A stretch of 64,000 bases of DNA. Origin: Blastomussa wellsi (taxonomy: Eukaryota; Cnidaria; Anthozoa; Scleractinia; Plerogyridae). Position numbers and translations under genes: made by a program. The notes under the pieces were generated by a model that was not told the DNA's origin, ran no database searches, and worked only from the letters and a program-made list of their open reading frames with translations. Of this stretch, positions 43,201 through 53,926 are shown one piece after another; position 1 is the stretch's first letter; each line of letters opens with the position of its first letter. The stretch is from NCBI GenBank assembly GCA_947652115.1, contig OX393565.1, positions 15,842,044 through 15,906,043 on the forward strand, written 5' to 3'.

Positions 43201-46200
43201 GAGAAGTCTGATTTCTTTCTTTGTGACTGTGGCTTGGGGAAAGACAGAGTTCAAATTTGTTGAAAAAGTTCTGTGCATATTCAAGGTCTTCTAAACAGAG
43301 CTATTGGCATTGACGTGACAAAGTTTCAGACACGTAAATTTATGGAAGTCATCTGCGTGATGCACTGTTAAAAAAAAACTTTCAAATAACTTTCTTTTGT
43401 TGAAAGAAGGGATTAAGTAACGCTCCGGCTAAGAGCAATAGCACACGGCACAGTGCTCGACACTAACTTTTCAGCTTACTAGCCTCGTGGCTAGTGACAA
43501 CTTACATGTACAGTACCACTCAGAGATAAGCATCCATTGCATACGCAGCATATGCATATATGCACATACACGTATGCGCATACACGTATACGCACATACG
43601 CAGTCTTTGTTCTTCTTTGCCATAAGTTTGCTTTGTGTAGTGTTGTTGGGAAAAACAAAAGAAATTGCTGTGCGAGAAAAACTTGAAAGAGCGGCAGCCG
43701 ATCGAGTAGTGTTAAATTTGCATACAGCCACTGTGCAGTAAAAACAAGCTATCGTATTTCAAATCTACCTCGCATTACCGATTTGGAAAAAGGCGAGTGA
43801 TTATCACGGCCTATTTGGTTGTCTTTTTGTCTAGGAAAAGAAAATCATCCGCTAAACTATTAAACAAAAAGATATACCAAAAAAGAATCGTCGTCAATGA
43901 AACGCATTATTTCGCCGGTGACTTAAATATTCCTGGCTTTGTAAACAACGCGTCAGTTGCTTTCATTCAGTGTGTTGTCTTTAAAACTTCTCTTCAAATG
44001 GGTTAAACTTTGACTTGCCTTGAGGTACGTAGTTCTAGAACTAATATTGTTTGGTATTTCAAGACAAATAGACAGGGGATTTTGTTTACGTTAACAGAAC
44101 TACCCAGGCACGATTTACCCGCTCTTTAAAAAAGAATGTCAGCTTTTCGATAATTCAAGACCTCAGAAGTGTCGCTTCAAGTATCAAAACGAAAGAAACG
44201 ATGTTTCCGCTTCTATTCGACAAAAATCAAGATGAAATGATTTGTTTGTAAAATGGTTGTGTTGTCAAACAAGTTTGCAGGAGACAGCTTTTGCTTTCGG
44301 CATGCGTTGTCGAGTCTTGTTGCTAATTGTTTGTTATCTTTTGAGCCACGGCAAATAGAATAAAATTTTTTGATTTATTTCACATAAATCAGCGAGTCCA
44401 TTGAATTTGCTGGAACTTCTCGCGCCGGCGATCTAATTGACTGGTTTTTGTAGCGTCACAGCAAGTAACGAAAATAATGATATCTCTGGTTCTATTTGGT
44501 GTAAATCGGTGATTTAAACGGTGAAATGATCTCTGTACGTAGAAACGATGTTCTATGGAATTTTTTAGGATGCATCGAGAACATTTATTAACTTTTATGG
44601 ACGGTAAAGCTTTTGGCACGTGCCGGCGAGACTTGTTTTGCTGCTTGATTGTCTCATTGTAGCGTCACGGCAAGTAGGGAAAGTAATGACATCTCTAGTT
44701 CTATTTCGGATCTATTCGTCATAAAGCAGTGCTTTAACAGTAAAATGATCTTTATAGGAAGAAACAATGTTTTTCGCCGGCGACTATTCCTGTCGTATTC
44801 TTGAGGGTTTGTAAACGTAAACAACATGTCACTTGCTTTTATTGAATGCATTGTCTTTTTAAAACTCTTCGAAAGAGTTGAACTTGTTTGTCTTGCCGTA
44901 AAGTACTTAGCTTTAAAACGAAACAAATGTTGTTCAGTATATATTGTTCAGAGTTTTCATTCACGCTTATCAAAACTACTAAGCCAATATTCAACCTTAA
45001 TTAACTTGCAAGAGAAAGTCTTGGTCTTCCGGCACAGGCCGATGCGAGTCGCTTGCCTATTGAAACACCACGGCAAGTAGAGGAAATAGTATCTCCGGTT
45101 CTATTCGGGGCAAACCAGTCAAATGGTCTCTGCAGGTAGAAACAATGTTTTAGCGAAGATTTTATGATGCGCTGTGAACATTTATTTTAAAACTTTTTTG
45201 CAAGATAAAGCTTTTCGACCCGCACCGGCCGCTAGTCGTTTCATCTGAGTGTTTACTTTAATTTCCCTTGAGCGGTTGACCATGGCAAGAAGTGAAATGG
45301 TTCTGTTTGGGATTAATTTAAATTGACGATTCAAACGGAAAGTGGATTCTCATTGCAGTGAATATGCGAAAACAAGTTTTAAGTAGACTTTTTAAAGGTC
45401 GTTCGCTAACGTAACAGAGCGCATTTACATGTAATATTTCCTGTAAAACTATGGCACGGCACGATTTAATAACTCTTCCATGCACTTTTAAATGCAGCAA
45501 TGTCAGGTCATTGAAAAAACAATCAACTATCAACAAAAGAAACAACAATAAGCTACCTCATACGCGTACATACAAATGAGTATACCCGTATACGCGAATT
45601 TGCGTATGCGTATACGTATGCGTATACACGCAGCGCATACGCGTATTTTGCGTATATTTTGGGACGCTTATGTCTGAGCAGTACTGTGGATGTTACTAGC
45701 CAAAACAATTTTTTACTAGTCCAGCGTTGGAGTTGGCTGGGTCCGATAACAGTTGATCCCTAGCAAGACTTGCAAGCACAAACCAAGCGACTTTCTTTGA
45801 ACACACAATGTTGGTAATTGCATTGTTCTGAAATCAGTTCCAATAATAAAACCATTTTTGTAGAACATAGTCTGGTGGCATGAAATGTCCATGATGAATG
45901 AGTGGTTTGTCTTGCTTGAGGAAGACAGAAACTGCTTTGGCCAATTTCATTTTGTTTACTAGCTAGCCAAAGTGGCTAGTGGAAATCGAAAACCTACTAA
46001 CCAAAACTAAATTTCTACTAGTCTGTGGCTAGTTGGCTACCGTTAGTGTCGAGCCCCGAGTCGGCAGCAATGGAATTTGAAGCATTTCCTAAACAAATAA
46101 TGCTAATTGGCTTATTTAATAAAAATACAATGTTCTGATTGGTCCAAACTCTTTCTTTCCCGATTGCAGCCCGGAAAACTATGACCATTGGAAGAATCTA

Positions 46201-49200
46201 TCGCGATCTATTGTTATGGTGAGCTTGGAGATTCAGATTACAGCGCGCGGTAGACATCTTGTGAGCTTGAATCTGATGCAATTTTCTCCTCTGTATTGGA
46301 AGTAGAGCGATCTATTTTTTGTGAACAGCGTTCTGACTGTAAACATTTTATATGCTGTTAATATTGGCCTTAAGAAGTACACATTCATGAGGTTTGAGTC
46401 TTCATGTTGACGTCACGTCATTCGGAGTGGAAGCACAGTGAATGGAAGTGGATGTCCGTTTCAGCAGACGTCCGTGCAAAGGAACACGTGACTAAGCCCA
46501 AAGGATGTCTGTATGGGAGGCTAAATCTATCAACACATCCATTCAAATTATTTGTATTTTTGACTCTTTCTGAATGTCTGTTTGATCAAACAAAAACATT
46601 AGATGTAACACCTAGATGAAGTGAACATGACAAGGTGAATACTGGACAGGCAGATATGATCACATCTTGCATTTTGGGTTGACTGGGTAACCACAAATAA
46701 TATTATAGCCATTTTTATTTCCTTATTACTTTACTTGGTCGTTGCTTCTGCAGGGAAGCCAGGAGATCTAGGGAAAGCAAACTTGCTGTTTTCCTCTTCT
46801 GCACTTACAACATGCAAACCCAGCTCAATCAGAGGGCTGTTTTTTACTGCCATTAATCATCTTAGTGGATTTCTTGTCAAACTGAAGTTCACTCACGACG
46901 GGTTCAAATGGTCATGTTCATGGGTTTTGATTGGAAGATTTTTTCTTTACAGCCCATTGATTGCCATAGTCATCGTGAATGGCTGCAGTGAAAAACACAA
47001 TCCTAGGTAGGTTTTGATGAGTTCATGTGTTACTGAATGAGGCTGTAATGAATCATTCTGTGCTTGCAACATGTGTTGACTAAATTTTGCAAAAATAAAC
47101 ATATAGACTTTCTGTCACTTAACAAGGTTAACAAAATGCACTATTGCAACAAAGCATCGACACTATGCCAAAGTTGTACTGGATATTGTGTTGTCCGATT
47201 GGTCAGTTGTTGAATGTTGAGATTTGCCCCATTTGCCAGCAGCAAGCAGACTGTGGAAGGGTTTGGTCTCATGCTGTCATAGATTTCAATTCACTGTTAA
47301 ATTTTACAAACTTGCAAACATGTGGTTGTTTAGTTCCATGTTAGCTGAACAACATTGAGTGCTGTTCAGAAAGAACTTTCCTTCATCAGATTTGTCTCTG
47401 AGCACTCAGTTGCTCAGGACTTTCTAACAGGCAATAGCAGGTACATGTATAACCAGATTAGTCTCGGGAGTAAAGCTGAAATACCGCCAAGTATATAATT
47501 CCAGTGATCACAAGACTTACAAATGCAGTAACAGTGAATCGTTGAACTCCAGTGTGACTAAGTCCAACAGATGCGAAAAGATCATACAGAAAAAATATTG
47601 TTTTGTACTAGCGAGCTTTTCAAGAAAGCAACTGCAATTGTGGTACAGCATATGCAATTACTACATGTACGTTGATCACCTAATGATAAAATATAATGTA
47701 CTTGCAACATTTCAGTTTAGAAAAAAGTCCAACTATTCTGGTTGAAAGTTAACTTTGCAACAAACAACATGTTTGCCCTTTGAATGCCAGAAATGAGCAA
47801 GACAGAATGCAGATCACTGGCTCATGTTTGAACCTGGAGGATCAAATGGATCAAAATTTATCCAGGCTTGTTCTGGGATCTGCACACCTCAGATCAAAAA
47901 CATTATTGTATGCAATAGTATGTGCACACCATAACTTGCATACAAAACAAGTTCAGCATATCCTAGCTTTTTTCAATGCAACTTGCAGGGATTTCAAAAT
48001 GTTTTGAACTAGGCATCAGCTAGAAACTGCAAGAGTAGGCAGCTGTCACAAGTTAAGGGCTGCAAGGCCCACAACCTAGAGGGGTCAGAGAAACTGGTGA
48101 CATCTAATCAAGTAACTGGCGGAACTCCGCTGGTTGTCAGCTTGTTTTGAAACCCCAAAATTGACAGCTATACGAGTGCAAAATTCACAACTTCAACTCC
48201 TTCATCTCCACTGGTTAAACTTCCAGTTGTTAAATTCTTGAGTTGTGACCAAGTACAGCTGGGAAAAATTGAGTGTATGTAATAGATAGATGGACCAGTT
48301 TAAACTGAAATCCTGACAAGAATAACAACAAAATATAAAATGTAAAACCAGAAGGAAATTTTTATAAAACTGAAAGGCTCTTAAAATGCATTCCAGTCTT
48401 GAGTTCAAATTTTTCAGTGCAGAGAAACCCTGTTATTATAATAACACAAACAAATGACACAACATGGAGAAGTGTGTATGCATTTAAAAGACCAGAACAA
48501 GGACTTTTTCTCCCTTTCTTGTAAAAGTGAAGATAACTTTGTGGTAATTCAAAGTTATAAAATGACCAAAAAGGGGTCATCTTGAAATTGTGCCTGCATA
48601 TTTCCCTATAACAAGCTTCAATGCTCAATGACAGCCCTCACAGGGCTTAAATCTGTTCATTTGTGTTTCCATGTCACATCAAGGTAACTTAATGAAGTTA
48701 ACCACATAATTATTTGTTCAAACATCCAATGACGTGCAAAGTTACAAATACCTCATGAACTGCTTCAAATGAAAGACACAAGTTCTCAGAGAAAACCAAC
48801 ACACTGGACAAAAACAATATTGGGAAGAATACAAACTTATGCAGAGATAGGTAACACACAAGAGTTGGTAACTGTGTGAGAGACATCAATTTAAGTGGTA
48901 CATGTAAGTGATCACATTGTGTGAAGACAATCTTACATGTATCTTGCACTGCAACCAGAAACAAACAAGCCTGATAGGCTACACCACATAAATATCTTAC
49001 AGCAGTGAACAATGACAGTTAAACCAGACCTGGAACTTGCAAAGGATTTGACGGCAGCTCTGGCACTGAACGATCACCAGGCTTAGCCCCTAGAATTCCA
49101 GGTCCCTGATTAGAAGGGCCTCTGTTGCCTTGGGAACGACTATTGTTGTTGCGATAGCGGTCCCTGCTTTGATTGCGACTTCTATCATTTCTGTCATTGT

Positions 49201-49576
49201 CTCGCTCAGACCTTCCAGAGTTACTCAAGTGTCCCAGAGGATAACTGACCAGATTAGACTGGTTTCCACGCCGCTGATCATCTAGGTATGACGAGTACGA
49301 AGGCTGTGTGTAAAGTGACAAAATAGAGGCAAGAATGATATCAGTATAAAACACACTGTTGTCATTTCTTTCCTGGTGAAGAAAGCAACAAAAATGTAAG
49401 CATAATATCAAATGGCACAAGTTCTGCATTGAACACAATCCTTGCTCAATGATAAAAGTATACAATTACAACAAAATATAATGCATGTATTCACAAAAGT
49501 CTTCACAGTGTAGATGCAAGTATCTTTGTCATCAATGCATCTTACTTGCTGCACGAACAACAGTTTATTTTATTAT

Positions 49577-49620
<44 letters not shown>

Positions 49621-51263
49621 AGAATAGCAAGATAATTTGGTTTTATCAGCTGGGTTGATAATGTGAATTGGCCACCGTAAAGAGATTCGAAAGCTGACAT
49701 TTCGAGCGTTAACCCTTCTTACAGGTTCACTTACATCTACTTGCACTGGAGAAAAGATGCTCGAAAAAGATACACGTTTTCATGAAACTCAATCTGGGAT
49801 TTGGAAATATGATGATATACTGTATCATTGTACAGTCCAACTTCATGCAGCAAAACTCGCTGACATCCAAACAAGCAGGCTAACTTGGACTGGCTACATA
49901 TATCAAAGTGCAAATTTGAGCACTTTCAACTCAAAACCAAGCCAATAAAAGAATTTAAGATGGTAATCCCAACATAAATATACATCTATGTTTAACTTCC
50001 AGTGGCAGGTGTTAATTAGGCCCATGGCATATTTGAATCATCAAAGATGTACTCAAAACATATACTAAAGCAGCACAGAATGACTTTGTGACACACTTTC
50101 CAACTTAATGTACCATGTTCTAAAGACATGTCACTTACATATTTGGATTGCAGTTCTGCGACATTTGGATTCATGCAGAGACTGTAACCATAGTGAGTTA
50201 GAATGGAATTTTGGAGAGTTGTCATAATACAGTGCATGGATGTGGCAATACATTGACAACATTATTAGAAAGCCACCTTAATTTACCCACTCTGGTGACT
50301 CGACTCTACCAAGCCATTGCAGAATAGACATGCTCTGTCTTCAAGTATTTTCTGCCATTTTAGCATTCGCTGCATTGTCGTAAAGGCAACATAAACTACT
50401 GGCAACAAAAATAGATTGGGAAACAGTTTCCAACTGGTGAGCAACATCAGGTTTCAACATTTATAGGTTAGGAAACATGGTAACAATAATGTTCATGCTG
50501 TCTGCGAGAAAGTGAGAGTGGCTATCTGAAAGGATCAGCTTTGACAATGAATATTAAACCATCTGAGATCAGAGTGTTAACAAAAGATAGAAACATAACT
50601 ATGCTCCAGAACATAGCATGGATGTTTTGTAGTAAAGCGTCAAAGAAGCTCAAATAAGGCAAATTTTAACACATTTCTCGAAGGACCACAGCAACTTCAT
50701 ATATTAAAACAGCAGCTGATTAGCAAAATAAGTTTGGGTCATCAACTTCACGTGAACTGCTCTAACAGATCAAATGCATTTATAAACTATTTTCCGTTTA
50801 CCGAACTAAAGACCCTTCTCTTCTAAACAAAAAAGTACTGTTCCAAGGAAATCGAAATACAAGCAGGAAAAGCGAATGAAAGCGTGGAATTTTCGGTTCA
50901 TTGATCTTATGCGTATGCGCGAAGTTCAGAATTGTCCGCCCGTATTAAAACACGTGCTCTTCGGAATGATTAACTTTAAATAACCTATTTCACATTGGGC
51001 AAGTCTGTTAGTCTGTTATCTAACAAAGCAGAGCTTACTTCTGGCGAAAACCTGTCACGGGAAGACCTTCCTCTCGAGCCGCCACTATCTCGTCGAAAGT
51101 CGTCATCTCTCCTGGAACTGTCTCTATCACGGTCTCTGAAACGTCGATCGTCGTAATCAAGTCGGTCCCTTCTTTGGTTAGAACTTGATATTCCATGCTG
51201 AAAGCTTGAGAAAGCCTCAGAAAGCGAGGGGATGTTTAACGGATACCTTCCTAAGCCCGACAT
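30460..51263 (-). CDS. Matrin-type zinc-finger nuclear protein, ten exons
   Basis: An 875-residue protein, probably nuclear and RNA- or chromatin-associated. Exons (minus): 51263-50994, 49303-49030, 42202-41708, 38833-38616, 38487-38389, 36763-36502, 35940-35822, 33071-32883, 32458-32189, 30891-30460; every join is GT-AG and the phases close. N-terminus MSGLGRYPLNIPSLSEAFSS, then an R/D/S-rich region, an N/R-rich region, a Q/A-rich tract (LAQQQQQLMAM, QANANAQAQVQAQAR), a GN/RG-rich region and an acidic KE-rich stretch. The first finger, CQEC-x12-H-x5-H, is split between exons 4 and 5. The second, CRLC-x12-H-x5-H in exon 7, follows GCEFVKAVSGFN as in matrin-type fingers. The last exon has an RGG-like block (RGGARGRGRGRG) and an acidic tail. 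The layout recalls CIZ1 and MATR3, but there are no RRMs, so I assign no orthologue. Confidence 0.8.
30892..32188 (-). other. Intron 9 of the zinc-finger gene
   Basis: Holds a foldback (31175-31333) and, 24 bases after the donor, a run of C on the plus strand (32143-32164), that is a G run in the transcript. No other feature seen. Confidence 0.6.
31175..31333. repeat. Foldback MITE
   Basis: ATAGACCTCTTTAGCTTAGT pairs with ACAAAGCTGAAGAGGTCTAT at the other end. About 160 bp, no coding content, in intron 9 of the zinc-finger gene. Confidence 0.7.
33072..35821 (-). other. Intron 7 of the zinc-finger gene
   Basis: AT-rich, with a foldback at 34088-34272 and a short GTT microsatellite near 34921-34941. 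No supported coding segment. Confidence 0.55.
34088..34272. repeat. Foldback element
   Basis: AAATAGAAAACATGTACTTC at the left pairs with GGTACATGTTTTCTATTT at the right. Inside, GTTTGGGAGAAC pairs with GTTCTCCCAAAC and AGCTGTGGAAAC with a partly matching arm. Confidence 0.7.
36125..36372. mobile_element. Foldback/TIR element with GGG-rich ends
   Basis: ATGCACCTATCAATGTTAAG pairs with CTTAACACTGATAGGTGCAT. The next bases, CCCGAGGGAGGGAGGGG and CCCCCCCTCTCTCGGG, extend the stem. About 248 bp in intron 6 of the zinc-finger gene. Confidence 0.75.
36907..37063. repeat. Foldback with GTGTAGCCAGG ends
   Basis: GGTGTAGCCAGG at the left and CTCTGGCTACACC at the right pair. Between them lie a G run of about 14 and a CACCC-rich part. 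Typical of a decayed hairpin element. Confidence 0.6.
37510..38259. mobile_element. hAT-like non-autonomous element, copy A
   Basis: CAGGGCTTGAAATTGCGACC at the start and AATTTCAAGCCCTG at the end, flanked by TTATT (37505-37509 and 38260-38264). The interior word GAGAATCTACTAAATAGTGT is shared with copy B at 40133. A separate palindrome (37813-37958) is inserted here and absent from copy B. Confidence 0.85.
37813..37958. mobile_element. Palindromic MITE nested in hAT-like copy A
   Basis: ATCCCATAATACACTGCTTC pairs with GAGGTGTATTATGGGAT; CCCCCCAAAAAATTTGCATA pairs with TATGCAAAATTTTGGGGGG. Comparison with the sister copy at 40133 shows it is an insertion. Confidence 0.75.
38908..39147. mobile_element. 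Foldback element with CAGTGCGACGCGCC ends
   Basis: CAGTGCGACGCGCCTAGCTG at the left pairs with CAGTTAGGCGCGTCACGCTG at the right. AACAAACTTTTTTGACAAGT and its complement extend the stem. About 240 bp. Confidence 0.75.
39173..39323. mobile_element. Palindromic MITE
   Basis: AATCAACATTGAAATG and CATTTCAATGTTAATT form the outer stem; AGTCCCATCTGGGACTC lies near the centre. About 150 bp, next to the previous foldback. Confidence 0.75.
40133..40831. mobile_element. hAT-like non-autonomous element, copy B
   Basis: CAGGGCTTGAAACTGCGACC at the start, TAATTTCAATACCTG at the end, flanked by exact TGCAT duplications (40128-40132 and 40832-40836). Same family as copy A, with shared interior TACTGTACAGTGATTGATGA. 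Confidence 0.87.
41039..41294. mobile_element. Short hAT-like element related to 14967-17401
   Basis: CAGGGCTACAATAATTTATC at the start and TTGTTTGCAGCCCTG at the end, flanked by TGGTAT on both sides. Subterminal GTGTCGGAC and TTGTCTGATG words match those of the 2.4-kb element. 256 bp, no coding content. Confidence 0.82.
43511..45686. mobile_element. Inner TIR element with GTATACGC-rich ends
   Basis: CAGTACCACTCAGAGATAAG at 43511 faces CTTATGTCTGAGCAGTACTG ending at 45686. Next to each end lies an alternating purine-pyrimidine tract of CATACG/CGTATA words (43536-43600 and 45556-45655). The interior repeats diverged modules and has no convincing gene. Confidence 0.8.
44390..45350. repeat. Diverged tandem modules inside the inner element
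   Basis: The block GTCACGGCAAGTAGGGAAAG followed by ATCTCTGGTTCTATT-type sequence and AGAAACAATGTTTT recurs near 44455, 44665 and 45070, and a weaker one near 45285. Companion blocks (TTGCTTTCATTCAGTGTGTT near 43960, TTGCTTTTATTGAATGCATT near 44833) also recur. Confidence 0.65.
49585..49728 (-). repeat. Penelope-like pLTR remnant with hammerhead core
   Basis: Contains GTTTCTAAAGAAACTGTGGT and AGCTGGGTTGATAATGTG, of the kind found in Penelope-like terminal repeats. On the minus strand, AAGGGTTAACGCTCGAAATG followed by TCAGC resembles the second half of a hammerhead ribozyme (stem II, GAAA box). The CUGANGA box is decayed. Confidence 0.5.
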
Positions 51264-52220
51264 GTTGAGATACGAAGAGTAGCTGCTTCAAAAATGGCGA
51301 ACCTGTGGCGAGCACGTTCTGCCGCGAGCAACATCCGGGAAGTGTCTCTCAGTCACTCAAGTTCCCGGATCTAGAGAGCCATAACGATTGGAATGGACTT
51401 CAAACTGTCAGACAGTGGATCTTAGGAGGGGCCACAGGCAGAGCCAGGCCGGAGTTTTTGACAATTATATATGGCTCTTGACGGGGCAGAAAGTTTCACG
51501 ACCCGGGTAAGTCGCTAACCATAGTGCTAATTGGCTGTCAAACGTTGAATGATTGTTTGTGGACACTTAATTTATCGAAAAGCAAACAGAAAGCTTTGTG
51601 ACTTTGGGATACTTTTTGCTGCAAAACAGTATGAAATCCATTAAAATGAAACAAAACCTGCCTTTCTTTCATCCTAAATACATCCCGTGAGTTTTCCGAC
51701 TCTGTTTGCTTTATAGCGTCATTATTGTTGTGACAAATTCTGGAAAAACGTTGTTCACATGACCATGAAGCGATCGTTAAAATCACACCAACGCTAATAG
51801 GACGCTCGCAAACACAAAACCACGTGAAAATTTTTTTCAGATCACGTGTTAAGAATCTAACTGCTTCGAATTCAAATTTCTAACCGCAGTTTTACCACTG
51901 TTGTCTAGTGAGTTTGATAGTAATTAACAACTAGATCCACAGACGTTGACATTTCTTTTAGTTTGCTATTTCTTTGTAGATCTTTTTACTTCCTATGATA
52001 TCATGAGACAATTTCGTAGGTTTACAAGTCATGCGGTACTTGATTTCGCGCACATCTCCGATGTTGTTAAATGCGGAGGTTGTTCTTCCACCGTGAGTGT
52101 GGGTGCAGATGGCAGCGGGAAGCTCCACGAGCATGGCTAGGTGGAGCGGCAATTATTTTTAGTTTTGCGCGAGCCAATAGGCCACCTAGGGTAGCGATAA
52201 TGCGTTCAGTGGAATTTAAA
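51264..52220. other. Upstream region of the zinc-finger gene
   Basis: Contains its promoter (start codon at 51263) and AT-rich sequence. No gene recognised; the short plus-strand frame at 51946-52140 has no family features. Confidence 0.5.
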
Positions 52221-52713
52221 AGAGGGTCTCAATGGGGTAGTGGCTTTTACGGTTAACGGTTAACTTATTGGCTTTTTTACGGCTAACGGTTAATTTTGTT
52301 CCATTACGGTTAACAGGAGAAGTTAAAAAATAATTACTATTGTTTTAAGAAGTTAAAACATACTGAAAGTCTTTGGACCATTTTGAGATAAAAAAAGTAT
52401 TTTTTGTGTGTGTGTGTACACTGCCAGTGATACAACAGCTGCCAAAACGTCTGTCAACTCGCGCGACGACGCGACATATGCGACAAATTCTGCAGACACC
52501 TACCACACTTCAGGTTTCGATCGGCTTTTCTCGCTACCAGAACACATAAACGCACAAGACATCACACTCAAAAAAAGTTCCTTTACTTTTGTATCTAGAT
52601 TTTTTACGGTTAACATTTTTTACGGCTAGCGGTTAAAATTCTTTCATTTTTACGCCTAACGGCTAATTTTTTGGCCATTTTACGGCTAATGGTTAACCCC
52701 ATTGAGACCCTCT
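52221..52713. mobile_element. TIR element built of ACGGTTAA-like words
   Basis: AGAGGGTCTCAATGGGG at the left and CCCCATTGAGACCCTCT at the right, with TAAA flanks. Subterminal arrays of TTTTACGGCTAACGGTTAA-type words occur at both ends, and the centre is AT-rich with a GT microsatellite near 52407. Confidence 0.75.
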
Positions 52714-52924
52714 TAAAACGGGTTGTTTCTTGTGCAGTGACCTTGTGGATGTTAGGAAAGGCAGGGTTATACACTAATGATGAATGGGACTCTGCCAGGT
52801 TTCATGATTTCATGGCTCTGGTATTGTGAACTGTCGTTTCCAGGCGTTAGTTTTGGCTTTTCACGTAACGATTTTTCTTCTTCGTTTCGTTTATAGGTCA
52901 TCTAAATTCCTATTAACGGATAAT

Positions 52925-53500
52925 GAGTAGCACTTTTCGCCTACATGAGTAAAGTTGAGTCGATTAGTATTTCTGCTGATGACATTCCTGTCCATAACGT
53001 CGAATCTTATGCTTGGGTATAGCAATTAACAACCGGCTCTGGTCTGACCACATTGAGTTTACTCGTAGAAAAATTAGTAAAAAACTAGGATTGTTGAGGT
53101 GTATCAAGTCATGCCTTCCCCTTTGCGCAATAGTTACTTTTCGACCACGGGGAAATATTTTGGGGTGATAGAGGAAACACCCCTTTGATGTCTGAGCTGC
53201 AAGGGTTACTGATAAGGCTACACGCCTTATATTAGATCTTCCCACGCATTCACCTGCCAAGAGAATCTGGGGCCATTGGTCGACAATTAACTTCGGTTCA
53301 GAAATATGGAATAGATTAGACGTCGCATTAAGGGATGCACAGTCTCTGACTGCATTTAAATATGGTTTGTCAAAAACCATTTTATCGTTGTTTTTAACTA
53401 ATAGTTTTTCTGCTCTATTTGTACATATATTTTGAGAGTTTCTTTTATATCCTTTTTTATTTTATATTCCATAACTTGTTCTTTCTTTATGTTCTTTGTA
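52925..53500 (+). pseudogene. LINE 3' remnant (CR1/L2/jockey-like)
   Basis: Plus-strand fragments typical of the end of a non-LTR reverse transcriptase: WSDHIEFTRRKISKKLGLL near 53045, GNTPLMSEL near 53190 and EIWNRLDVALRDAQSLTAFK near 53310, in shifting frames. A T-rich 3' region follows. Clade assignment is by C-terminal style only. Confidence 0.6.
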
Positions 53501-53808
53501 ATTTTTCCGAGGACACTTCTGTAAACCATTCTTGTGATGTTGGCATTGCTACAACCACGTTGTCAGGTTGTAGGTCATGTTGACCGTATATCGAAGAACT
53601 CGCCATTTGAGCAAATACGGCGTATTTTCCCCGACGAGGCAAGATGGGGCCTACCAGGAAACAAGGCAGCGGGTGATTGAATTGTTTGTGTGATACGGAT
53701 GACTTGAGGAACGTAGCAAGTATTGGTGTTTATCGGTGGGTTTGCAGTAATGCTCATTGGTCACCATTACGTAACGTATAGCTGCACCACCCTGACTAGT
53801 CCAGAGCC

Positions 53809-53926
53809 GTCTCTTATTCGGAAAAAAAGCAGGCGCGGGGAATGATGGGAAAAAGGCAGAGAGATTCTGCCGTCTTTTCCTCTTCCCATCGTTCCCCGCG
53901 CTTGTTTTTCATTTTGCATAAGAGAC
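53809..53926. repeat. Foldback element
   Basis: GTCTCTTATTCGGAAAAAAA and TTTTGCATAAGAGAC form the stem; GCGCGGGGAATGATGGGAA pairs with TTCCCATCGTTCCCCGCGC. Confidence 0.75.

Larger units (their letters stand above)
43451..46057. mobile_element. Middle hAT-like element of the nest
   Basis: CAGTGCTCGACACTAAC at 43451 faces GTTAGTGTCGAGCCCCG ending at about 46057. Subterminal CTAGCC/GGCTAG words repeat at both sides (ACTAGCCTCGTGGCTAGTG; GTCTGTGGCTAGTTGGCTA). No transposase frame. The duplication is not clear. Confidence 0.75.
42953..46523. mobile_element. Outer TIR element of a three-deep nest
   Basis: TAGCCTCCCATGCAGACATC at the left and GATGTCTGTATGGGAGGCTA at the right. The arms continue over about 90 bp (CACGTGTTCCTT / AAGGAACACGTG; AGACGTCTGCTGAAACG / CGTTTCAGCAGACGTC). 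Flanks AATCTAGCA and AATCTATCA form a 9-bp duplication with one mismatch, as in MULE-type elements. Most of its interior is younger inserted DNA. Confidence 0.82.
42203..49029 (-). other. Intron 2 of the zinc-finger gene
   Basis: A 6.8-kb intron. Half of it is the three-deep nest 42953-46523. The rest (42203-42952, 46524-49029) is AT-rich with chance frames only. Confidence 0.6.

Noticed and set aside
50016..50237. Possible small exon between exons 1 and 2 of the zinc-finger gene (good donor AAATAT|GTAAGT)
   Set aside because: The likely exon is 43 nt and would break the phase that joins exon 1 directly to exon 2; it could be an alternative exon but I cannot support it.
51946..52256. Plus-strand frames upstream of the zinc-finger gene, possible divergent gene
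   Set aside because: Short, no recognised domain, no following exon.
52964..53380. Minus-strand frame of 138 residues
   Set aside because: Antisense of the plus-strand LINE remnant, whose RT-like words explain the region.
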